40,949 nucleotides of DNA, taken from positions 1 to 40,949 of the forward strand of contig JAPKMW010000102.1 of the NCBI GenBank assembly GCA_026645575.1, in the 5' to 3' direction. Positions 35,202 to 40,949 of this stretch are shown here, one piece after another; within the stretch, counting starts at the first letter, position 1, and every line of letters begins with the position of its first letter. The notes under the pieces were generated by a model. That model had not been told where the DNA came from and searched no databases. It saw only the letters and a list, made by a program, of their open reading frames with translations. The DNA is from Caldilineaceae bacterium. Lineage in GTDB: Bacteria > Chloroflexota > Anaerolineae > Caldilineales > Caldilineaceae. A program made the position numbers and the translations under genes.

Positions 35202-36329
35202 TTAGCTTGTCACGAAGGTCGGCAGTTGGCCGGCGCCGTCAAAGAGACCGACGCCGTAGCTGCCGCTGTAGGGTACAGTCATAGCATTAGAACGCACAGC
35301 AGCGCGCGCCCAATCGGCGTTGGCAACGGACGCAGAAGCCAGCGCCGCCAAGCCGGTGGCCTGCACACATTGCAGGAAGTAAGCGCTCGTCACCAGCAGC
35401 AAGTCATACGTTGCCTGGTTGAAGTTGCTAATGTTGAGGTTAAACTGATTGTCGGGCGCCCAGACAAACTTGCCGCGCCCATTGCCGGCCAACTGGATCG
35501 CCGGGAGGGTATCAGCGCCCCCCGCGCCCTGGACAATGGCGGCATAGCGGCTGCCCGGCCGCTGGGCGGCATTGTCGGCATGGTTGCGCCAGGCGCCCAA
35601 CGGTTTGATCTCCGGCACGCCATAGAAACCGTTGAACAACTCGGCGGGGGTGTAGGTAAAGTAACCCGCTGGCGCCGTGACGTTGACCGGCTTCGCCCCG
35701 GTAAGGATCTGGTCGAGGTAGCCGGCATTATAGCCAAAGTTATCGGTAAGACCCTGGAGGTTGCCGCCGCGCAGGCTCGCCTCGGCATAGGCCAGCGCCC
35801 CGGCATCGTCGCCGTTGAACGCGGCCAGCGCGGCGTTGATCCGCGCCACGACCGCGGCAAAGCTGCCCTCGCTGACAGGGAAAGCCCCACGCAGCACCCC
35901 GGCATTGACAAACGCCGTGCGCAACCAGACCCCGCCAAAGTAGCCGGCCAGGTGCATCAGCCACAGGAGCGTTGAAAGCGCCAGGTCATCCGGTTCAGAT
36001 GGCCGTAGCGTCCGTTCAAAGACATAGACCGGCACATAGCGCGAGAGAAAGTCAATCGGATCTTGCCCTGCTGCCGGCGTCTCCCGTTCGTAAGCCGCCA
36101 GCAGCCGGTCGAGCAGGGCGCGATCTTCGGTCATGACGCTCTGGAGGTTGGCAAAGAACGGGTAGGGCGGCAGGTTGAGTTGCAAGCCAGTTGAGGCGTT
36201 CTGTTGCCCCGGTGCGGCATAGGCGCGCCCCCCATTGGCGGCAAGCAGGAGGCCGGTGGCGCCGAGCGCCGTGAATTGCAGCAGGCGCCGGCGGGAGATG
36301 GTTTGGGTGTGATGGTGTTGTGTGGTCAT
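35202..36329 (-). CDS. Tat-exported protein of unknown function
   Basis: The 375-residue protein has a twin-arginine signal peptide (SRRRLLQFTALGATGLLLA, then an AYA-A cleavage site near 38). The mature part is mostly helical early on and rich in Ala, Asn and Gly. I do not recognise a family. It contains one Cys and no obvious metal motif; export by Tat often means folding or cofactor loading before transport. AAGGAA precedes the ATG at 36329. A longer frame to 36404 adds residues unlike a Tat leader. The EF-hand genes follow on the same strand. An array of direct repeats lies upstream and may control it. Confidence 0.75.
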   Translation of the reverse strand: MTTQHHHTQTISRRRLLQFTALGATGLLLAANGGRAYAAPGQQNASTGLQLNLPPYPFFANLQSVMTEDRALLDRLLAAYERETPAAGQDPIDFLSRYVPVYVFERTLRPSEPDDLALSTLLWLMHLAGYFGGVWLRTAFVNAGVLRGAFPVSEGSFAAVVARINAALAAFNGDDAGALAYAEASLRGGNLQGLTDNFGYNAGYLDQILTGAKPVNVTAPAGYFTYTPAELFNGFYGVPEIKPLGAWRNHADNAAQRPGSRYAAIVQGAGGADTLPAIQLAGNGRGKFVWAPDNQFNLNISNFNQATYDLLLVTSAYFLQCVQATGLAALASASVANADWARAAVRSNAMTVPYSGSYGVGLFDGAGQLPTFVTS

Positions 36330-36444
36330 TTCTTCTTTCCTTATGTCAACAATGGGTAAAGGTTGGCTGCGCATGGTCAGCTTGATCAGGTAAACTGTTA
36401 TCAACGTGCTGTCCTTGCGAACTATGCTAATTATATGGATCTAT

Positions 36445-36515
36445 CGTTACAAAAAGGGGGCTCTTCCGTTACAAAAAGTGGGGTCTACCGTTACAAAATC
36501 GGGATTTATCGTTAA
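36445..36515. promoter_or_regulatory. Four direct repeats of CGTTACAAAA type with 22-bp period
   Basis: CGTTACAAAAAG begins at 36445 and 36467, CGTTACAAAATC at 36489, and CGTTAAAAATG at 36510: steps of 22, 22 and 21 bases, two helical turns. It sits about 115-185 bases upstream of the Tat-protein start. The phasing suggests cooperative binding of a regulator on one DNA face. No ORF lies in 36330-36580. Confidence 0.65.
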
Positions 36516-36556
36516 AAATGAGGAGGCGGTGGCTTCGACAAGTTCGGCCACCGCCT
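36511..36556 (-). terminator. Intrinsic terminator of the surface-protein remnant
   Basis: AGGCGGTGGC (36524-36533) pairs with GCCACCGCCT (36547-36556). Read on the minus strand the stem is followed by CATTTTTAA, a short T-run. It lies 25 bases after the stop at 36581. Confidence 0.65.
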
Positions 36557-36580
36557 TCTTCTGTCATCGTTATTGATCGC

Positions 36581-37138
36581 CTACCGATTGACTAGCGGCA
36601 GGAAGGCCCAATTGGCGAACATACCGCCATCAGGAGCCGTAGCGGTGTCGCCGGTGGGGAAGTTCTCCACAACGGTGATCTCGGCGCCGTCATCGACCAG
36701 CTCGTCGGAGATGGGGGCGTCCAGCGTGGCAGCAGTGACACTGGTCACGGCGCCGCCGCCAAAGTCATCGACAAAGGCGTTGAGAGCCGCCACCGTCCAC
36801 AAGCCGATCTTGCCGCCTTTGGCGTTGAAAAAGCTCTGGTTGGCGGCGTTGAGCGTGACGGTAGTGGTGCAGGCATCCGCCGCGCCAGTGACGGTGTAGC
36901 TGACACTGGCGCTGCTGCTGTTGTCGGCGTTATCACTTGCGCCGTTACAGGTGGCGGTGAAACTGCCCGTGCCGTCGGGGTTGCCACCCGTGACATTGAC
37001 TGTGGCCTGGGTGGCGATGCCGGCAAGCGCATCGCTGCTGCTGCATCCGGCCGTGGGCACGTTGCCCAGCGTGTAACTGACGCCGTTGCTCACGCCGGTG
37101 ACGGTGACGACCGGGGCGGTGGCGTCCCGTTTGAACAC
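36581..37138 (-). pseudogene. C-terminal remnant of an Ig-like cell-surface protein
   Basis: The 185-residue open frame begins abruptly in a beta-rich surface module (DATAPVVTVTGVSNGVSYTL) without signal peptide or ribosome site. A stop lies four codons upstream and the only start is a GTG at 37138. The module, with paired Cys (AGCSSSD, TATCNG) and Gly/Thr/Asn richness, resembles repeat units of large Chloroflexota surface proteins. The C-terminus ends in NWAFLPLVNR, a pattern resembling the segment before the membrane anchor of the neighbouring giant protein. It has probably lost its 5' part by deletion or rearrangement, yet retains a terminator. A functional short protein cannot be excluded. 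Confidence 0.55.
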
Positions 37139-37157
37139 AGCTAAAGATCAGATTGTT

Positions 37158-37409
37158 TCATCTGGCTGGTAAGGATGGCGTGTCAGATGAATCCCCATTC
37201 TGCTTGACCTCCGCCGTCCCCAGTCTGGCGTCGACTTCCGTACTGAGGAAGGCCAGCAACCGTTCCACACTGCCAAAGAGGACGGTGTTGCCCGTCTGCA
37301 CACACTGGGCCGACGCCCGCCAACAGCCCTGCTCGTTGCTCTGCCAAAAACGCACCAAATACGAACGATACACACCACTCGTGTGTTCACGTCCCTGTCC
37401 AGCCACCAT
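37158..37409 (-). CDS. Small conserved-looking protein of unknown function
   Basis: This 83-residue soluble protein has a central YLVRFWQSNEQGCWRAS segment followed by VQTGNTVLFGSVERLLAFL. That reads like a small beta-hairpin plus amphipathic helix module. From memory, similar 'YL.R.W....WRA....TG....F.s...L..FL' proteins recur in Chloroflexota, but I cannot verify this. The ATG at 37409 has AAGG eight bases upstream. The ORF in the alternative frame (37148-37390) lacks such a site. It lies 20 bases before the remnant surface protein and 135 bases after the giant surface-protein gene. Function unknown. Confidence 0.5.
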   Translation of the reverse strand: MVAGQGREHTSGVYRSYLVRFWQSNEQGCWRASAQCVQTGNTVLFGSVERLLAFLSTEVDARLGTAEVKQNGDSSDTPSLPAR

Positions 37410-37544
37410 ATCCACCACCTTCCTCTCTACTGCCCCTACCCATGCGCAATCGCCCTGGTTGGCGTATGAACGATCATACCCCGACCAGAGCGATATATAC
37501 CACCATCTTTTACTTTCTGTCTTCTGTCTTCTGCCTTCTCACCT

Positions 37545-40500
37545 CTACCGCCTAGTACGCCGGCGGCGCAGGAGGCCGACGACCAATACCACCGCCACCA
37601 CGGCCAGCAAAGCCAGACCGCCAGCGCTACCCAACGCCGCCCCGGCCAAAGAGGCGAGATTGGTGATGATTGGCAAGAAGAGCCGTTGGTTCTGCTGGGA
37701 AGCATCTGGGGCTGCCGGGGCATTGGCATCGACCGGCGCCACACCGGCATCCCCCGTGGTGACCGGCTGCGTGGTCGTCACCGCCGGCGTATCAACGACC
37801 GCCGGCACACTTACCGGCGCACTGTCCGTCACCACGGGCGCCACTTCGACCGCCACTGGCACACTCACCGGCAAACTCGGCGTAATGGGCAAAAACGCTT
37901 CCCCCAACATGGGGAGGGTGAGCGGTATCGTGTCGGTGAGCGGGGTAGCGCTGGTATCGGCAGCGACAACCGCCCCACCGGCGCCGCCACCGGATGGCGC
38001 AATGATGGTCAGCACCAGATTATGCGCACCGCCGGCGCTAATGCTCGTAACGCTGCTCAACCCGGCCGGAATCGTGCATTGCCCAAAGTTATAATTTGTT
38101 CCCCCAACACAGCCCCAGGCCGCCACGGTGCCGTCACGCTTCAGCGCCAAGCTGTGATAATAGCCGGCGCCAATGGCAACCACGTTAGTCAAGCCCGCTG
38201 GGATGGTGGTCGCGCCATAGGTAGTGCTGCCCCAGGCCACCACCGTGCCATTACTCTTCAGCGCCAAGCTGTGGGTTTCCCCGGCTGCAATGGCGATCAC
38301 ATCGTTCAGTCCTGGCGGCACATTGATCTGCCCGGCCGTGTTTCTGCCCCAGGCCACCACTGTACCATCACTCTTCAGTGCCAGGTTATGTTGGTAGCCG
38401 GCGGCAATCGCTTTGACACCACTCAACCCTTTCGGGACTTGGCATTGGCCATAGGCAGACCACGATCCCGCCGCACAGCCCCAGGCCACCACAGTGCCAT
38501 CGCTCTTCAGGGCCAAGCTATGAACATAACCGCCGGCCACGCTGATGACGCCGGTTAAGCCCACTGGCGGCGTACATTGCCCATAACCAAAACTCGAACA
38601 GCCCCAGGCGACCACGGTGCCATCCGCTTTCACTGCCAGGCTGTGACCTGTTCCGGCGCCAATGGCCTTGACGCCACTTAACCCGGCCGGAACGTTGCAA
38701 TGCCCAAAGATCGTCCCCATACAACCCCAGGCCGCCACCGTACCATCAACCTTGAGCGCCAGGTTATGATAGGGGCCGCTGGCGACCGCGATGGCCTGCA
38801 TCCCCGTCGGCACGCTGCTCGCCCCGGTGCCGTTATAGCCCCAGGCCGCCACCGTCCGCACATTGATTGGGGTTGGGCTGGGGGTCGGCGTCGGTGGCGC
38901 TGGCGTGGGCGTCGGCGGTTCGGTGACGGTGTGCGCAACCCCCGCAGAGACGCTGCCGTTGAAGTTGCTATCGCCGCTATAGGTCGCCACCAAGGTGCGG
39001 GCGCCGACCGTGACCAGGCTCAGGGTGCAATTCCCAGCAGCAACGGCGGCAGTGCAGCTATTAACGCCATCACTGACAGTCACGTTGCCGGTCGGCGTCC
39101 CTGCGCTGGCTGCCACTGTAAAGTTGACCGTCACCGCTTGCCCCGCTACCGAAGGATCGGGCGTATGGGCCGTGATCGTGGTGGTCGTAGTGGCTTTGTT
39201 GACGGTATGGGCTACTGCCGCCGAGGTGCTGCCGATGTAGTTGACATCGCCGGCATAGGCGGCGGTCAAAGAGCGGGCGCCGACCGTGGCCAGGCTCAGG
39301 GTGCAACTGCCGGCAGCGACGGCGGCAGTGCAGCTATTAACGCCATCACTGACGGTCACGTTGCCGGTCGGCGTCCCTGCGCTGGCCGCCACCGTAAAGT
39401 TGACCGTCACCGCTTGCCCGGCCGTCGAAGGATCGGGGGTATGGGCCGTGATCGCAATCGTCGTATTGGCTTTGACAGTAATGTTCAAAACATTCGCACC
39501 AGTGGTCGTGCTGTTGTTATCCACTTTGGCGACAACTTGGTTACCGGCAGCGGCAGCAGTGGCCTGATAATTGGCGGTGGCTGTGCCGTTCGCTTGGATC
39601 GTCGTCTGTTGCCCGGAAAGGGTTCCGCCCACGCTGCTCCAGGTGACGGGCAACCCCAGGAGAACATCGAGATTGCTCAACGCGACCGCGCCGTTGTTGG
39701 AGTTGGTGAGGAAGCTGGCGGTCAAGCCGGTGCTCTGGCCGGTGACCAGCGGGTTCGTCGCCGCGGTCAGGTTGAGGCGTAGCCAGGGTGTAAAATTGAG
39801 CGTGCCGGTGCCCAGGGGACCCGTCGTGCCGGTGGCCGGATCAAGCTTGGCGATGTCACAGGGAGCGGCGCTGGGGCCGGTGCTACAGCCCCACCAGTTG
39901 TTGGTGGCGGTGGCATTGCCGTTGTAAACCGAAAGCCCGCTGGCTTTACCGCTGGCTGCCGTGTTGTTGACAAAGCGCGAAAAGCTGACATTCAACACAT
40001 TGCCGGGCGTGGCGCTGCCCAGCCGAATGGCGCCGCCGTCATCACCGGCGCTATTGCCGCTAAAGGTCACTTTGCTAATGGTGCTGGTGGTGTTCGGGTG
40101 ATTGAGCCAGAGGCCGCCGCCGCTCCGTCCAGCGCTGTTGTTGCTGATCACGCTGGGGCCGCCGACATTGTCGATGGTCAGCGCGCCACCGGAAAAGATG
40201 CCGCCGCCGTCAGCGCCCGCGCTGTTGTTGCTGATGGTGACAGCGCGTAGTTGCATGTTCGCTGTGGCCGTGCCTGGGGTGCAGACGCCAAAGTTGATAA
40301 TGCCGCCGCCGCTCCCGCTGTTGTTGCCCCCCAGCGAACGGGTGCTGTTGCCGCTGATCGTCGAGTTGGCAATGGTGACCGTAGCCGTGCCACCCGCTTG
40401 AACGCAGCTAAAGATCAGGCCGCCGCCATCGCCAAAGTTCGTGCCGCCACGGCTGGCAATGTTGTTCTGAATGGTCACCCCGCTGAAGTTGACCGTACCC

Positions 40501-40949
40501 CCCTTAGGCAAAAAGATCGCCGCGCCGCCCCCGCTGCCATCCGTGGTTTCACAATTGCTTACCGTGACGTTGGTCAGACTCAGATTGCCTGTACCGGCAG
40601 TGCCACCGTCAAAGTCAAAGCAGCCGCCATCGTTCTCCTGGGTGGCAAAGGCGTTGGGGTTTTTGCCATGACGCAGGGTCAGGTTGTTGAGTGAAACAGC
40701 AAAGCCTGCTGCACTGCCTGCTGGATTAAACGAGAAGAGGCGGTCGATAGCTACACTGCTGCTCGACCCAGCCTCAATAATGGTGGTGGCTTGGGCCGCG
40801 CCGTTGATCGTCAGCGGGCCGGTCACATCCAGGTCGCCATTGACGGCGGTGTTGTCCACCCCACTGCGCGAGAGCGTGTAGGTGCCGGCGGGCAGGGTAA
40901 TCACATCGGCGCCGGGGGCAGCGTTGGCGGCGATAATGGCTTCACGCAA
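37545..40949 (-). CDS. Giant surface protein: beta-helix, Ig-like repeats, Thr/Pro linker, seven RCC1-like repeats and membrane anchor (5' end outside window)
   Basis: The frame runs off the right edge; the first visible codons (LREAIIAANAAPGADVI) are the well-known start of a 'SLREAI' right-handed beta-helix, so the true start lies further right. In order come the beta-helix (about 1-370, Asn/Gly ladders such as ISNNSAG), an Ig-like domain, two nearly identical Ig-like repeats (about 495-670), a Thr/Pro linker, seven RCC1-like repeats (about 690-975, pattern DGTVVAWG), a Val/Pro-rich stalk, RLFLPIITN, one membrane helix, and RRRRTRR. It should be anchored in the cytoplasmic membrane with a long outer part suited to adhesion. 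Four RCC1 repeats carry a Cys pair. Confidence 0.85.
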   Translation of the reverse strand: MREAIIAANAAPGADVITLPAGTYTLSRSGVDNTAVNGDLDVTGPLTINGAAQATTIIEAGSSSSVAIDRLFSFNPAGSAAGFAVSLNNLTLRHGKNPNAFATQENDGGCFDFDGGTAGTGNLSLTNVTVSNCETTDGSGGGAAIFLPKGGTVNFSGVTIQNNIASRGGTNFGDGGGLIFSCVQAGGTATVTIANSTISGNSTRSLGGNNSGSGGGIINFGVCTPGTATANMQLRAVTISNNSAGADGGGIFSGGALTIDNVGGPSVISNNSAGRSGGGLWLNHPNTTSTISKVTFSGNSAGDDGGAIRLGSATPGNVLNVSFSRFVNNTAASGKASGLSVYNGNATATNNWWGCSTGPSAAPCDIAKLDPATGTTGPLGTGTLNFTPWLRLNLTAATNPLVTGQSTGLTASFLTNSNNGAVALSNLDVLLGLPVTWSSVGGTLSGQQTTIQANGTATANYQATAAAAGNQVVAKVDNNSTTTGANVLNITVKANTTIAITAHTPDPSTAGQAVTVNFTVAASAGTPTGNVTVSDGVNSCTAAVAAGSCTLSLATVGARSLTAAYAGDVNYIGSTSAAVAHTVNKATTTTTITAHTPDPSVAGQAVTVNFTVAASAGTPTGNVTVSDGVNSCTAAVAAGNCTLSLVTVGARTLVATYSGDSNFNGSVSAGVAHTVTEPPTPTPAPPTPTPSPTPINVRTVAAWGYNGTGASSVPTGMQAIAVASGPYHNLALKVDGTVAAWGCMGTIFGHCNVPAGLSGVKAIGAGTGHSLAVKADGTVVAWGCSSFGYGQCTPPVGLTGVISVAGGYVHSLALKSDGTVVAWGCAAGSWSAYGQCQVPKGLSGVKAIAAGYQHNLALKSDGTVVAWGRNTAGQINVPPGLNDVIAIAAGETHSLALKSNGTVVAWGSTTYGATTIPAGLTNVVAIGAGYYHSLALKRDGTVAAWGCVGGTNYNFGQCTIPAGLSSVTSISAGGAHNLVLTIIAPSGGGAGGAVVAADTSATPLTDTIPLTLPMLGEAFLPITPSLPVSVPVAVEVAPVVTDSAPVSVPAVVDTPAVTTTQPVTTGDAGVAPVDANAPAAPDASQQNQRLFLPIITNLASLAGAALGSAGGLALLAVVAVVLVVGLLRRRRTRR
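38930..39475 (-). repeat. Two tandem, nearly identical Ig-like domain coding repeats
   Basis: About 270 bases are repeated (roughly 38935-39200 and 39205-39470), with long identical DNA stretches such as those coding GTPTGNVTVSDGVNSC. The near identity at DNA level points to recent duplication or gene conversion within the surface-protein gene. Confidence 0.8.

Noticed and set aside
36445..36515. Possible CRISPR remnant or plasmid-type iterons
   Set aside because: Repeat core about 12 bases with 10-base spacers, no cas or rep gene nearby; a regulator-binding array is simpler.
37153..38094. 313-codon plus-strand open frame
   Set aside because: It runs across the small-protein gene, a gap and the end of the surface gene on the other strand; low-complexity product, no ribosome site.
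38700..39782. 360-codon plus-strand open frame
   Set aside because: It is the complement of the Ig/RCC1 repeats of the giant surface gene; its apparent repeats only mirror that gene.

Overview
The window looks like chromosomal DNA of a moderately GC-rich, multicellular-style environmental bacterium, most likely a Chloroflexota (Anaerolineae/Caldilineae-like) member. This is an inference from style, not from a marker gene: large Thr/Pro-linked surface proteins with beta-helix, Ig-like and RCC1 modules, 'FLPLV'-type C-termini, a sensor-kinase/ParA cluster, and many intergenic palindromes. No rRNA, tRNA, CRISPR array, transposase or phage gene was seen.

Layout. 1-1.6 kb: end of a Thr/Pro-rich membrane-anchored surface protein, a palindromic tandem repeat, and thpR. 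1.7-9.1 kb: an Amt-like membrane protein (-) followed by catabolic or accessory enzymes: an enolase-superfamily sugar-acid dehydratase (-), a Gfo/Idh/MocA oxidoreductase (-), a metallo-beta-lactamase-fold hydrolase (+), an SDR (-) and an enoyl-CoA hydratase/isomerase (-). 9.2-11.8 kb: purK-purF (-). 12.2 kb: a cold-shock protein (+) with its own leader and terminator. 12.8-19.8 kb (+): a ydcSTUV-patD-like polyamine uptake and catabolism operon (lipoprotein, aminoaldehyde dehydrogenase, ATPase, two permeases). An AbiEi/AbiEii toxin-antitoxin pair sits exactly between the ATPase and the first permease and carries its own promoter and palindromes.

20.0-27.6 kb (-): a signalling operon transcribed hybrid kinase -> 7TM kinase -> CheY-like regulator -> regulator with coiled-coil tail -> ParA-type ATPase. 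Both kinases carry in-frame GTGAC/GTCAC minisatellites. 27.8-33.2 kb (-): a DUF3307-like membrane protein, a two-domain class III nucleotidyl cyclase, and a 1118-residue nucleotide-transporter-like/HEAT/cyclic-nucleotide-binding fusion, which together form a plausible cAMP circuit. 33.4-36.3 kb (-): three tandem calerythrin-like EF-hand proteins and a Tat-exported protein. 36.4-40.9 kb (-): a block of 22-bp-period direct repeats, the remnant of an Ig-like surface protein, a small unknown protein, and the 3' 3.4 kb of a giant surface protein running off the window.

The strongest unexplained signals are the toxin-antitoxin pair inside the polyamine operon, the intergenic hairpin 'grammar' (short stem, three-base loop, inverted pairs) recurring across the window, the minisatellite insertions in kinase genes, and the regulator/ParA pairing. 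Several gene starts were moved downstream because Shine-Dalgarno sites or promoters sit inside the longest open frames.
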